Source of the DNA: Streptomyces sp. NBC_01381
GTDB taxonomy: Bacteria; Actinomycetota; Actinomycetes; Streptomycetales; Streptomycetaceae
Direction: 5' to 3'
Assembly (NCBI RefSeq): GCF_026340305.1
Contig: NZ_JAPEPI010000002.1
Location: forward strand, 2,604,001-2,668,000
DNA length: 64,000 nt
The notes beneath the pieces were generated by a model that searched no databases, was not told where the DNA came from, and worked only from the letters and a program-made list of their open reading frames with translations. The translations under genes were made by a program, and so were the position numbers. How positions within the stretch are numbered: the first letter of the stretch is position 1; the number at the start of each line of letters is the position of its first letter. Below are positions 25,140 through 35,000 of the stretch, in pieces.

Positions 25140-25877
25140 TCAGAGCCCGGCCCCCGGAACCCGCGCCGCCACAAACCGCGTCCTGCGCCGCAGCCGGAAG
25201 CCCAGCGACTCGTACAACCGGATGGCGTCGGTATTGCGCGCCGACGTGTGGAGGAACGGGATCTCGTCGCGAGCCCGGATGCCGGCGGCCACCGCGAGGA
25301 CGAGGCGGGAGGCCAGGCCCTCGCCGCGGTGGGCCGGGTCGGTGCACACCGCGCTGATCTCCGTCCAGCCCGGCGGATGCAGCCGCTCCCCGGCCATGGC
25401 GATGAGGGCGCCGCCCCGGCGTATGCCCAGGTAGGTGCCGAGTTCCACGGTTCGGGGCAGGAACGGGCCCGGCTGGGTGCGTTCCACCAGGTCCAGCATC
25501 TCCGGTACGTCGGCGGGGCCGAGGCGGACCGCTTCCGGATCCGGCGCGGGGGCCACCGACTCGTCGACCAGCTGGACGCCCTCCATGTCGAACGTGACCT
25601 CCCACCCTTCCGGCAGCGGCGCCCGGACACCGGGCAGCGGCACCTCGGCGCCCGGTCCGGCGAGGCGCGCCAGGTCGGCCCAGTCGTCGGGGCCGGGATC
25701 GTCGGGCAGGGCCAGCCACGGAGACACGTCGAGCTGGTACCGCAGGACCCGGCCGCGGCGCTCGGCGAAACGGGCGTGCGGTCCGGCGAGCGCTCCGTAG
25801 GCCGGGTTGTCCAACGGGTGGGCGACCGCTTCCGGCGGGCGTTCGGGGCTCGCGAGGCCGGGCCGGACGGTGGTCAC
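25140..25877 (-). CDS. GNAT-family N-acetyltransferase
   Basis: A 245-residue acetyltransferase. The C-terminal GNAT core shows EISAVCTDPAHRGEGLASRLVLAV (acetyl-CoA pyrophosphate loop) followed by PFLHTSARNTDAIRLYESLGFRLRRR, the usual C-terminal motif. About 110 N-terminal residues resemble the degenerate first half of tandem-GNAT proteins. Its GTG start overlaps the stop of the upstream oxidoreductase gene (GTGA), so the two are co-transcribed. Substrate unknown. Confidence 0.9.
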   Translation of the reverse strand: MTTVRPGLASPERPPEAVAHPLDNPAYGALAGPHARFAERRGRVLRYQLDVSPWLALPDDPGPDDWADLARLAGPGAEVPLPGVRAPLPEGWEVTFDMEGVQLVDESVAPAPDPEAVRLGPADVPEMLDLVERTQPGPFLPRTVELGTYLGIRRGGALIAMAGERLHPPGWTEISAVCTDPAHRGEGLASRLVLAVAAGIRARDEIPFLHTSARNTDAIRLYESLGFRLRRRTRFVAARVPGAGL

Positions 25878-26797
25878 GCGCTCACCTCGATCACGATCTT
25901 CCCGCGGGCGTGGCCGCTCTCCACGGCCCGCAGCGCCTCGTCGGCGCGGTCGAGCGGGTACGTCGCCGACACCTCGGTCCGCAGTACGCCGTCGACGGCG
26001 AGCCGCGCAACCGCGTCAAGGACCTCGCTGGTCCGGGCCCGTGCGACCGGCGCCCCGCCCAGTTCTGCGATCGTCTCCTTGGCCGCCGCCGTGATCAGCT
26101 TCGCGCGGTCGGTCAGGAGTGGTGCGACGGCCACCACGTCCGCGCCGCCGACCAGGTCGAAGACCGCGTCCACCTGCCCGCCCGGTGCCGCGGCCCGCAC
26201 CCGTTCCGCCAGATCGGGACCCGGCGTCACGTGGATCGCGCCCAGGGACTCGACGAAATCCTTCTTGCCCGCGCTCGCCGTGCCGACGACCCGGATGCCG
26301 AAGTGCCGCGCCAACTGCGCCGCGGCCACCCCGACCCCGCCGCCGACCCCGGTGATCAGGAGCGTCGCCCCGGCGGGCAGGCCGAGCTGACGCACACCGT
26401 CGTACGCCGTCGCCGCCGCGACCGGCAGCGCGGCGGCCTCCGTGAACGTCAGGCCCTCCGGCTTGTGCGTGGCGATCGACACGGGGAGGAGCGTGTGCTC
26501 GGTGTACCCGCCCGTGACCGGGTTGCCGAACACCGCGTCACCGACGGCGAATCCCTCGACGCCTTCGCCCACCCGCTCGACCACACCGGCGACCTCGCTG
26601 CCCAGGACCTCGGGGAACGCGGCGGGCGGCGAGCCCGGCCGACGCTTGCCCGCCCGCAGCTTCCAGTCGACGGGGTTGACCCCGGCCGCCCGTACCGCGA
26701 CGAGGAGTTGACCGGGGCCGGGCTCCGGGGGCGCCTGCTCGACGAAGGCCTCCACTTCAGGACCGCCGTGCCGGGTGAATACGTACGCCTTGGACAT
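25874..26797 (-). CDS. Zinc-independent MDR oxidoreductase (quinone oxidoreductase type)
   Basis: A 307-residue medium-chain dehydrogenase/reductase. It has the N-terminal substrate domain (GVNPVDWKLRAG), then GSEVAGVVERVGEGV and the NADPH-binding TLLITGVGGGVGVAAAQLARHFG. The catalytic zinc cysteine cluster is absent, as in quinone or enone reductases. ATG at 26797 with GAGGG close upstream. First gene of a pair with the GNAT gene. Likely reduces quinones or enals with NADPH; regulation unknown apart from GTCTGAG-like repeats (about 26810-26834) in the leader. Confidence 0.9.
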   Translation of the reverse strand: MSKAYVFTRHGGPEVEAFVEQAPPEPGPGQLLVAVRAAGVNPVDWKLRAGKRRPGSPPAAFPEVLGSEVAGVVERVGEGVEGFAVGDAVFGNPVTGGYTEHTLLPVSIATHKPEGLTFTEAAALPVAAATAYDGVRQLGLPAGATLLITGVGGGVGVAAAQLARHFGIRVVGTASAGKKDFVESLGAIHVTPGPDLAERVRAAAPGGQVDAVFDLVGGADVVAVAPLLTDRAKLITAAAKETIAELGGAPVARARTSEVLDAVARLAVDGVLRTEVSATYPLDRADEALRAVESGHARGKIVIEVSA

Positions 26798-27132
26798 GTG
26801 CTCCCTCGCTCTGAGCTCTGAGGTCTGAGGTCTGAATCGACGCAGGCCGTGTGAGTGCCCACCTTGGACGACCGCCATGATCGCCCCGCTATTCCCGGTG
26901 CGGGGGAGCGTTCATGAGGTCGCAATGAGGGGCGGGCAGGGCCTCCGCGGAGCCGACCGGTCAAAAGCTGAACACCTCACCAAGTTTTGCTTCCCCGACC
27001 CTTGACCTTCACCGTTCAACCAATCAAGACTCTGGCCCCACAGACCCGCACTGGAGCGGATGGCGCGTTCAGGTCTTGGCGCCGCCGGCCAGTTCGGCGT
27101 GCCATGAGCCGCGTTCAGGAGGCCATTTCGCC
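26798..27132. other. Non-coding divergent promoter region
   Basis: 335 bases between the MDR gene (minus) and the GH3 gene (plus) with no convincing gene. Near 26810-26834 the stretch holds direct repeats of the CTGAG/TCTGAGG type. A possible sigma-70-like promoter for GH3 is TTGACC (27002-27007), 18 bases, AAGACT (27026-27031). No strong hairpin is visible. Confidence 0.6.
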
Positions 27133-29742
27133 ATGCCTGCAAGGACCCGCCGTGAACTTCTGAAGCAATTGGGTGGCACCGCCGCCACGTTCGCCTTCGT
27201 GGCCGCCGCAGGGTCGGCCGCCGCGGCCGTGCCCGCATCCGGGACCGCATCTGGGCCCGCATCCGCGACCGCAGAAGGCGCAGGCTCCCCGGGCGCGGCC
27301 GCCGCCATGCGCCGCGTCCGGGGGATCGTCGCCCGCCTGACCCTTGACGAGAAGATCAGCCTGGTCCACGGCGCCACCGACCCCCGCAGAGTCGGGCAGG
27401 CGGGCTACCTGCCGGGCATCGAGCGCCTCGGCATACCGGAGCTGCGCCTGTCCGACGGCCCGGCGGGCGTGAACGTCACCAAGTCCGCGACCGGCCTCCC
27501 GCCCGTCTCGACACTCGGCTCCTCCTTCAACCTCGAACTCGCCCGCGAGTACGGGGCGGTGATGGGCCGCGAGGGCCGCACCCTGGAGATGGACGTCCTG
27601 CTGGCCCCGCAGATCGAGCTCTCCCGAACGCCCTTCTTCAGCCGCAACAAGGACCAATCAGGCGAGGACCCGTACCTCAACGGCCTGATCGGCGCCGCCC
27701 AGGTCGAGGGCGTGCAGGCGCAGGGCATGCTCGCCCAGGCCAAGCACTTCCTCGCCAACAACCAGCGCCTGCACGAGTTCGACCGCGAGAAGCCGGAGAA
27801 TTCGTACGACTTCATCGTCGACGACCGCACCCTGCACGAGCTGTACCTGCCCGCGTTCGAGGCCGTCGTCCGCGCCGGCGTCTCCTCCGTGATGTCGGCG
27901 TACAACCACCTCAACGGCAAGTGGAATTCCGAACAGAGCACCACCCTCACCGACATCCTCCGCGGCGAACTCGGCTTCAAGGGCTTCGTCACATCCGACT
28001 GGGGCGCCACCCACTCCACGGCCGCGCTCGAAGCCGGCCAGGACATGCAGATGTGGGACGGCTCGTTCTACGGAGAGCCCCTGAAGAAGGCGATCAAGGA
28101 CGGCTCCATCCCCGAGGCCGCCCTGGACACCGCGGTCTCCCGCATCCTGGGCCGGTACGACGCCTTCGGCATGCTCGACGGCAGCCGGGTCCCCGCCCGA
28201 AAGCGGATCGACGTCGAGGCCGGCGCACGCGTGGCCCGCGAAGTCGCGGTCCAAGGCGCGGTGTTGCTGGCCAACGACGGCGGACTCCCGCTGTCGCCCA
28301 CCGCCTTGCGCGACCTCGCGCTCATCGGCCCGACCGCGGGCCAGGTCGCGACATCGGTCTCGGGCGAGCGTGCGTACGGCTTCGAGGAGCGCCTGGTCAG
28401 CCCGCTCGCCGCACTGCGCCGCACGACAGGGCGGAAGATCGCGTACGAGGTCGGGGTCGACCTCACGGGCACGGCTGTCCCCGCATCCGCGTTCCCCGAG
28501 GGCCTGGCCCGCAAGGGCGGTGGCGGCACGGACAAGAGGGTCGACTTTGTCGGCTCCGAAGCGCTTCCGGTCGGCACGACGGCCGAGTGGACCGGCACCT
28601 TCGTGCCGCCCACAACGGGCGAGTACGCGCTCAAGATCCAGGGCTGGGGCGCGGCGGTCTCGCTGAGCCTGGACGGCAAGGAACTGACGACCGCGGCGGG
28701 CGCCCGTGACAGCTTCGCGCGCAAGTGGTCCTCGATCGTCCCGACCACGGACGGTCTCGACAACGGCCAGGCCGAGCCCGTGGAGCTCACCTGCGGCAGG
28801 TCGTACAAGGTCGTGGTCAAGGCGACCGGCTGGGCGGCGACCATCGCCGAACGCGGCCGGGTCCAGGTGCGGTTCGCCTGGGTGACGCCTGAGCAGCGCA
28901 CCGCGTCCATCACCGCGGCGGCTCGCCTAGCCCGGCGCGTGCACACCCCGGTCGTCTTCGCGTTCAACGGCTCGGGCGGCTCGGTGGGCGGTGGCGGCGA
29001 CTTCAGCACCCTCACGCTCCCCGCCCACCAGGACGAGCTGATCACGGCGGTCGCCAAGGCCAACCCGCGTACGGTCGTCGTCCTCACGACCGGCTGCCCC
29101 GCGACGATGCCGTGGCGCCGCCAGGTCGGCACGATCCTGCACACCGGGTACGTCGGCCAGGAGGGCGGCTGGTCCACCGCCGACCTGCTCACCGGCCGCG
29201 CGAACCCGGGCGGCAAGGCCACGGTGACCTGGCCGAAGAAGGACACGGACCACCCCACCCTGGACCCCGCACACCCCGAGCGCTACTACGGCGTCGACGG
29301 AGTGGTCACGTACAGCGAAGGCATCTTCACCGGCTACCGAGGCTTCGACAAGGCGGCCATCGAGCCCCTGTTCCCCTTCGGGCACGGCCTGTCCTACACG
29401 GAGTTCGGCTACAGCCGCCTCTCCGTGCGCCGCGAGGGCGCGGGCTACGAGGTGTCGTTCACGGTGACCAACCGGGGCCGCCGCAAGGGCGCGGAGGTGC
29501 CGCAGGTGTACGTGGGCGCGCCGCGCGGCACGGACGTCGAGATGGCGGTGAAGACGCTGGCGGCCTTCGACCGCGTGGAGCTACGGCCGGGGCAGTCGCG
29601 CCGGGTCACGCTGCGAGTGGACGAGCGCCAACTGTCGTACTGGGACACGGAAGGTGGCCGGTGGGTGCGTCCCGAGGGCCGCCGCGCGGTGTACGTGGGG
29701 TCGTCGTCGCGGGACATCAGGCTGACGGGGGCGGCGAGTTGA
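27133..29742 (+). CDS. Tat-exported GH3 beta-glycosidase with PA14 domain
   Basis: A secreted family 3 glycosidase of 869 residues. The start carries a twin-arginine signal (ARTRRELLKQLGGTAA, then an Ala-rich hydrophobic run to about residue 40). The TIM-barrel domain has the nucleophile segment GFVTSDWGATHS (Asp about 289) and KHFLANNQ with the conserved Lys-His. A PA14 insert covers roughly 440-600, and the C-terminus is a fibronectin-III-like domain (VSFTVTNRGRRKGAEVPQVYV). ATG at 27133 is chosen because it directly begins the Tat signal. PA14-containing GH3 enzymes are usually beta-glucosidases active on short or substituted glucans. It stands alone between terminator and divergent MDR gene. 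Confidence 0.92.
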   Translation: MPARTRRELLKQLGGTAATFAFVAAAGSAAAAVPASGTASGPASATAEGAGSPGAAAAMRRVRGIVARLTLDEKISLVHGATDPRRVGQAGYLPGIERLGIPELRLSDGPAGVNVTKSATGLPPVSTLGSSFNLELAREYGAVMGREGRTLEMDVLLAPQIELSRTPFFSRNKDQSGEDPYLNGLIGAAQVEGVQAQGMLAQAKHFLANNQRLHEFDREKPENSYDFIVDDRTLHELYLPAFEAVVRAGVSSVMSAYNHLNGKWNSEQSTTLTDILRGELGFKGFVTSDWGATHSTAALEAGQDMQMWDGSFYGEPLKKAIKDGSIPEAALDTAVSRILGRYDAFGMLDGSRVPARKRIDVEAGARVAREVAVQGAVLLANDGGLPLSPTALRDLALIGPTAGQVATSVSGERAYGFEERLVSPLAALRRTTGRKIAYEVGVDLTGTAVPASAFPEGLARKGGGGTDKRVDFVGSEALPVGTTAEWTGTFVPPTTGEYALKIQGWGAAVSLSLDGKELTTAAGARDSFARKWSSIVPTTDGLDNGQAEPVELTCGRSYKVVVKATGWAATIAERGRVQVRFAWVTPEQRTASITAAARLARRVHTPVVFAFNGSGGSVGGGGDFSTLTLPAHQDELITAVAKANPRTVVVLTTGCPATMPWRRQVGTILHTGYVGQEGGWSTADLLTGRANPGGKATVTWPKKDTDHPTLDPAHPERYYGVDGVVTYSEGIFTGYRGFDKAAIEPLFPFGHGLSYTEFGYSRLSVRREGAGYEVSFTVTNRGRRKGAEVPQVYVGAPRGTDVEMAVKTLAAFDRVELRPGQSRRVTLRVDERQLSYWDTEGGRWVRPEGRRAVYVGSSSRDIRLTGAAS

Positions 29743-29764
29743 AGGCCTGACGCGACGCTCCGAT

Positions 29765-29801
29765 CCACTGCCCGGCCCGCTCTGCGGGAGCCGGGCAGTG
29801 G
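29765..29801. terminator. Bidirectional hairpin terminator
   Basis: CCACTGCCCGGC (29765-29776) pairs perfectly with GCCGGGCAGTGG (29790-29801). The loop itself can fold as CCGC/GCGG. It lies between the convergent GH3 and DUF397 genes. Confidence 0.8.
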
Positions 29802-29824
29802 CGTATGTACTCCCAGCTGTGCTC

Positions 29825-30070
29825 TCAGCCGCGCGCGGCGAACCCCACGAACTGGGCCCAGGAGGTGGGGGAGAGGGCCAGCTGGGGGCCCTGCGTGTTC
29901 TTGGAGTCGCGTACGTGGATGGTGGCGGGGCAGGCGGCGACCTCGACGCAGTCGCCGCTGGATCCGCTGCTGTAGCTCGACTTGTGCCAATCGAGGGCGA
30001 CTTCGACGCAGTCGTCGCCGGAGTCTCCGCTGTAGCTGCTCTTGAACCAGGCCAGTTCGTAGGTGCTCAT
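29825..30070 (-). CDS. Tandem DUF397-domain protein
   Basis: An 81-residue protein. DUF397 normally has one copy of a W-x-KSSYS...DCVEVA pattern; here it appears twice, as WFKSSYSGDSGDDCVEVA and WHKSSYSSGSSGDCVEVA, with only the second continuing into the usual IHVRDSKN...PQLALSPTSWAQFV end. So the first copy is a truncated duplicate. Its ATG overlaps the stop of the Xre gene (ATGA), so they are co-translated. DUF397 proteins act with DUF5753/Xre regulators in Streptomyces development and metabolite control (WhiJ, BldB-linked systems). Confidence 0.92.
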   Translation of the reverse strand: MSTYELAWFKSSYSGDSGDDCVEVALDWHKSSYSSGSSGDCVEVAACPATIHVRDSKNTQGPQLALSPTSWAQFVGFAARG

Positions 30071-30897
30071 AGCGCTCCTCGCGGTTGCTTCAGCAGGCTC
30101 ACGGAGTCCTCGGGGGTGAGGGCCTGCGAGCGCAGTTTCGCATACCGCATCTGGAGCACACTGATCGTTTTCGGCTCGGAGATGAGCTGGCCGGTCTCCT
30201 GTCCCTCGATGTAGCCGAACCACTGATTCTCCGGGACCTCAAGGAGCCGCATGGGGCCGTTCATCCCGGCATGCACGCCTCGCGACAGCGGCATGACCTG
30301 AATCTCGACGTTCCGCAGGGCGGTCAAGTCCAGTAGGTGGGCGGTGAGTTCATCGGCGACCTCCGTGCCTCCCGTGCGGCGCAGCAGCACGTGCTCGTCG
30401 AGGATGAAGCAGAAGGCGGTGTTCTGTCGCTCGCGCAGCATGCGCTGTCGCTCCTGGCGGGCGGTCAGTTGGGTCTCGATCTGGTCGTCCGTGAGCAGGG
30501 GCACGCGGTTGTCGAAGAGCGTCCGCGCGTAGGCCGCCGTCTGCAACAGGCCTGGGACGACCCGGCATTCGTACGTGTACAGGCTGATCGCCAGCTCTTC
30601 GAGCCCCGCCCACTTGCGGAACCAGGCAGCGAGACCTGGCTGCCGCCCCACCTTCCTGGCCGCCTTGCGCAGGATTCCGTGTGCGTTCAGTGCCACCTCG
30701 GCGCGCTCCACGAAATCCTCCGGAGGTAGTCGTCTGCCCTGCTCCACGGAGGCCACGAAGTGCGCCGAGTAGCCGACGAGTGGGGCCAACTCCTGCTGGG
30801 TGAGGCCCGCGTGTTCGCGAAAGCCTTGAAGGACCGCGCCGAATGTCTGGAGGCTGTCGTTCGGTTCGGGTTCACTTGAGTTGTTGCAGTCGGTCAT
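30067..30897 (-). CDS. Xre-family regulator with DUF5753 domain (WhiJ-like)
   Basis: A 276-residue regulator: N-terminal Xre HTH (GFREHAGLTQQELAPLVGYSAHFVASVEQGRR) and the C-terminal DUF5753 domain (YECRVVPGLLQTAAYARTL and NVEIQVMPLSRGVHAGMNGPMRLLE). ATG at 30897 gives MTDCNNS. The gene is followed by the DUF397 gene with a 4-base overlap and is divergent from an RsbW-like ATPase. This trio is repeated many times in Streptomyces genomes. The palindrome at 30983-31007 is the likely binding site. In WhiJ-type systems the DUF397 partner relieves repression; here that is inferred. Confidence 0.94.
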   Translation of the reverse strand: MTDCNNSSEPEPNDSLQTFGAVLQGFREHAGLTQQELAPLVGYSAHFVASVEQGRRLPPEDFVERAEVALNAHGILRKAARKVGRQPGLAAWFRKWAGLEELAISLYTYECRVVPGLLQTAAYARTLFDNRVPLLTDDQIETQLTARQERQRMLRERQNTAFCFILDEHVLLRRTGGTEVADELTAHLLDLTALRNVEIQVMPLSRGVHAGMNGPMRLLEVPENQWFGYIEGQETGQLISEPKTISVLQMRYAKLRSQALTPEDSVSLLKQPRGAL

Positions 30898-30982
30898 GTC
30901 CGGTACCCCCGGTGGGTGTGAGGTCAACCCCGCCAAGCCACCCATGGTCACGGTCGGTCACCGGTACTGTCCACCCTTTGTG

Positions 30983-31007
30983 CTCGTACGCTGACGCAGC
31001 GTACGAG
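30983..31007. promoter_or_regulatory. Perfect 11-bp inverted repeat between Xre and ATPase genes
   Basis: CTCGTACGCTG-ACG-CAGCGTACGAG, arms exact. It lies 85 bases before the Xre start and 44 before the ATPase start, in the shared promoter. The Xre protein is the obvious candidate to bind it. Confidence 0.75.
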
Positions 31008-31051
31008 TGGTGTGCGTGGAGAACGGGGGTGGGGAACGCCACCGTTGAGTC

Positions 31052-31516
31052 ATGCCGACGAATGCCACCCCCCAAGTCCCGGTCACCGTACGTATGTTCA
31101 CGCAGCGCCTGAGCTCTACACCCCGAGGCGCCCGCCTCGCCCGACACCTCGTGGCGCACAGGCTGGACGCGTGGGGCTACCCGTACGCGTCCGAGGCCAA
31201 CGAGACCGTGACGCTCATCGCCGCCGAACTCGCCGCCAACGCTGTGCGGCACGGGCGGGTGCCGGGGCGGGACTTCCGGATCCGCCTCTTCGAGGCGGGG
31301 GATCGGACCGTACGCGTAGAGGTGACGGACCAACGCGGCGAACGGCTGCCTGTGGTGGCCGACGTGACCGCTGATGGTGAGGGCGGGCGGGGGCTGCTTC
31401 TGGTTGCGGCCCTCGCGGAGAGGTGGGGTGTGGAGCGGGGTTCGGGCGGTTCGGGAGGTGCGGGCCGAGGCCCGGCGAAGACCGTCTGGGCCGAAGTGGC
31501 CGTCGGGTCAGGGTGA
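31052..31516 (+). CDS. RsbW-like ATP-binding (HATPase_c) protein
   Basis: A 154-residue small GHKL ATPase of the anti-sigma/regulator type. The N-box is VTLIAAELAANAVRHGR, the G1 region VEVTDQRGERLP and the G2 region GEGGRGLLLVAALAERWGV. No kinase transmitter or membrane part is present. Such proteins are encoded opposite Xre/DUF397 pairs throughout Streptomyces; they may act as kinase or anti-sigma factor. The start is ATG at 31052, with no clear Shine-Dalgarno. Confidence 0.9.
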   Translation: MPTNATPQVPVTVRMFTQRLSSTPRGARLARHLVAHRLDAWGYPYASEANETVTLIAAELAANAVRHGRVPGRDFRIRLFEAGDRTVRVEVTDQRGERLPVVADVTADGEGGRGLLLVAALAERWGVERGSGGSGGAGRGPAKTVWAEVAVGSG

Positions 31517-31591
31517 GGTGGGGCGCAGATCGCGCTGGATGAGGTCGGTCGCTTGCGGCCGGTTCGGGAGTGCGAAAGGGCTGGAAGGCAA

Positions 31592-31978
31592 CTACTGCGG
31601 CTGGCCCGGATCGTCGTGCTGCGCTGCTGCGTTGAATGTCTCGTCGACAGCGATGACGATGATCTGGTCGCGTTCGGCAGTGCCGAGTGATGACGGCAGC
31701 ACGTCGTCCCCGGCAAGCCGGTCCCGGACATGCCGGACGATGACCTCGCGCTGGGGTACGGAAACCCTGCTCCGCAGATCGCTGTAGACGGTCCACGCCA
31801 GCGTGGCAACGCTCACGATCAGGGCACCCAGCGAATCGAGGTCCGCGTACTGGTCGGGGTGCCTGGTGGCTCCGCGCGTGTGAAGGGCGACTTCGACGTC
31901 GTCGGCGAGGGCGGGCCGGGCGGAAGTGGTAAGGCGTTGAGCGGAGGCGCGGGCGATGAACTCAATCGGGACGGCCAT
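31592..31978 (-). CDS. Small single-membrane-segment protein linked to CHAT/NB-ARC gene
   Basis: A 128-residue protein that I do not recognise. Residues about 50-70 (SLGALIVSVATLAWTVYSDL) form one likely membrane helix, with charged segments on both sides. Its start is 27 bases after the stop of the large CHAT/NB-ARC/TPR gene on the same strand, so it is almost certainly co-transcribed. Small membrane proteins next to such conflict-type NTPases may anchor them or act as accessory parts. ATG at 31978; a TTG at 31990 directly follows AGGAAGG. Convergent with the ATPase gene. Confidence 0.75.
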   Translation of the reverse strand: MAVPIEFIARASAQRLTTSARPALADDVEVALHTRGATRHPDQYADLDSLGALIVSVATLAWTVYSDLRSRVSVPQREVIVRHVRDRLAGDDVLPSSLGTAERDQIIVIAVDETFNAAAQHDDPGQPQ

Positions 31979-32005
31979 GTGAGCGAGCAACCTTCCTTAG
32001 ACGTA

Positions 32006-35000
32006 TCAGTCGGCAGAGGGCGGAGAAGCGAGGATGTATTGACGCACTTGAAGGGGCAGGGGCTTACCTGTAATGCTCTGCCAGGCTCGCTCCAGGGCCT
32101 CGATACCTAACTCCTGGGACAAACGACTGAGGTGATGTGGTCCGGGGCCGGTCGCAGGGTGCGGGAACTCCTCGAACAGCGCCACGCACTGGACAGTCCA
32201 TTCCAAGGCTGCAGAATGCTGCCCCCGAGCTTCGGCAAGGTGGCCTAACTGCCCATAACTGGCGGCCATGCCGGGGCGGTTGTGGAGTTCCTCCTCAATG
32301 GTGAGGGATTTGCGGTACCACTCCTCTGCCTCGTCTAGTCGTCCGCGGTCCTGGGCGACCAGGCCCAGTTGGTGGTAGCTGGCGGCCATGCCGGGGCGGT
32401 TGTGGAGTTCCTCCTTGATGGTGAGGGATTTGCGGTACCACTCCTCGGCCTCGTCCAGCTGTCCGCGGTCCTGGGTGACTACGCCCAGTTGGTGGTAGGT
32501 GGAGGCCATGGCGGGGCGGTTGTGGAGTTCCTCCTTGATGGTGAGGGATTTGCGGTACCACTCCTCTGCCTCGTCCAGTCGTCCGCGGTCCTGGGCGACC
32601 CGGCCTAGCTGGTGGTAGCTGGTGGCCTTGCCGGGGCGGTTGTGGAGTTCCTCCTTGATGGTGAGGGATTTGCGGTACCACTCCTCTGCCTCGTCCAGTT
32701 GCCCGCGGTCCTGGGCGACGCTGCCCAGTTGATGGTAGGTGGAGGCCATAGCGGGGCGGTTGTGGAGTTCCTCCTTGATGGTGAGGGATTTGCGGTACCA
32801 CTCCTCGGCCTCCTCCAGTCGCCCGCGGTCCTGGGCGACCCGGCCTAGCTGGTGGTAGCTGGTGGCCATGCCGGGGCGGTTGCGGAGTTCCTCCTCAATG
32901 GTGAGGGATTTGCGGTACCACTCCTCTGCCTCCTCCAGTCGCCCGCGGTCCTGGGCAACGGCGCCCAGCTGGTGGTAGGTGGCAGCAATTTCTCTGCGCT
33001 GTGCAGGGGACCCGTGACCGTCTTCCAGGGCTCGGAGAATTGCACGATATGCGCTTTCGGCATCGTCGAGTTGTCCAGCCCGAAGTGCTCGGTTGGCTTG
33101 GGAGCCAACCGCAAACCCCCAGAGAGTACCTGCGACTGTGCTCAGGTCAGGCGGGGTGCCGTCCGGTGCCTCTACGGCAAGCCTCACGCGGTCGAGCCAT
33201 CCACGTGCCTCCTCATCCAGCCCCCGCATCTTCCAGTGTTCATCCAACGCCTGGACCAGAGCGTGCGCGTGCTCCCAAAGATGGTGGTCGAGGGAGTATC
33301 CGAGCATGTTTCCCAGCATCCTGTGATGCAGCGTGAGGAGTGCCATGGCCAACTGGGCATCTCCGCTGCCCAGTTGATCGCTGAGCCAGGTGCTGAAGGA
33401 TGAATGGGCGCTGAGGAGCCCAAGAACAGCGGCAGTTCGCTGGTCCCCGTAGGCGGCGCCGGCTTCGGATTTCCATCGGGCGGCCAGGCAGGCAGGCAGC
33501 GCTGGATGTATCCGATACATCCTCGACCTCAGCGGTACGAGCAGGCCCACAGCGGCTGCCCGCTCCAGCAGTTGCTCCCATTCGTCTGCGGTGCGGTCGC
33601 GAAACTGCTCGGGAAGCTCCGGCACCGCGGAGAAAGCCCGCAGCACGTCGGCATCGGCGACGCCGTGCAGCAGGCTGAGTACGTTCATCGCCCGCTGGTC
33701 GTCGCCGGGCAGGTGATCGAAGGAGTACGCGATGCTGGCCGGTAACGACGTGGTGCGCCCTCCATCGTCTTCCCCCGGCAATGCCTTGACGCCCTGAAGG
33801 CCTTCCAGGAGATCGCGCGCAGCGGTGGTGTCCAGATGGGGCAGCACGAGCCGCATGCTGAGTGGATGGCCGTCCAGCCATTGCATGACCTCGCCGAACG
33901 CCCGCGATTCCCGGCTCTTGCGGGTGTCCGGATACGGGGCGAGAAGGTCTTCTGCGTACTGGGCGGCTTCCTCGATCTCCAGGCCTCCGACTCGGACACG
34001 GCGGAAGCCCGTGCCCAGCCAGGGCTCTGCGGAGCGGCTGGTGATGATGATGGTGCTCTTGCCGTCACGGGCCACGAGGGTGAGGAATTCCTGCATGGAT
34101 TCCTGTTCCTGCTTGGAGAGGGGTGGCGTGGCTTGCCCCGGATCGGGCATTTCGTGCACTGATTCGAAGTTGTCCCACACCAGCAGCAGCCGACGGCTCT
34201 TGAGTAACTTCTCCACTGTGGCTTGGCGTTGTGCGGCATCCTGACGGAGAAACGGGGAGTCGACCTGATCCCCGAAGACACAACGCCCGACGGTGTTGAT
34301 GACACCTTCGAGCCCGAATGAGGCCACACCAGGCTCGAAGGAGTGCCAGATCACCCACTCCGGCCGGCCGAGCGCGCCCGTGTCGCGATACCACCGGCCG
34401 AACTCTTTGGCCAGTTCCGTCTTCCCCGTTCCACCGGGACCGTGCAGGATCACGACACGCTGCAACCGGGCGGCGACCTCCAGCTTGTAGAGCAGCTTGT
34501 CGCGGCCGACGAACTCGCCTTCTGCCACCAGCTCCTGGCCCTGACGTGCCCTCTGCCCGGTCTCGGGCTCTTCGCGCAGCTGGTCGAGGATGCCGTCCAG
34601 TGAATCCCCTGCCTCGCGCTCGGTACGCAAGCCGGGGAACCGCACCTCGCTGCGGGTGTACAGGACCGGGACCATCCAGTCCGAAAGCGCCAGCTTCCCC
34701 TTCAGCGAGGGCCGCTCATCGCGCAGAGCGAGTCGACGCCGCCCCGCCGAGACCGCCTCGGCCATGCGGTCGCCGGCGAACAGTCGCTCGTAGAAGGCGG
34801 CCATGAACTCCGACGCGGCCACCGCGTACACGCTGTACGCCATCGCCACCACCGAGGCCACACCCTCCTGCAGCAACCGGGTCGCCACCGCCGCCTCGAC
34901 CTGCGAGCCGACTTCGGCCGACTGGCAGGCGTTGAGGACGACCACCGGCACCTGCGCCCCGGCCAGCACCTGTGCCACCCGCCCCGCGGGCACCAGGTCG

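Noticed and set aside
32281..33000. Regular repeats resembling a CRISPR array
   Set aside because: Units are 120 bases, contiguous, nearly identical over the whole unit and encode TPR; there are no unique spacers or cas genes.
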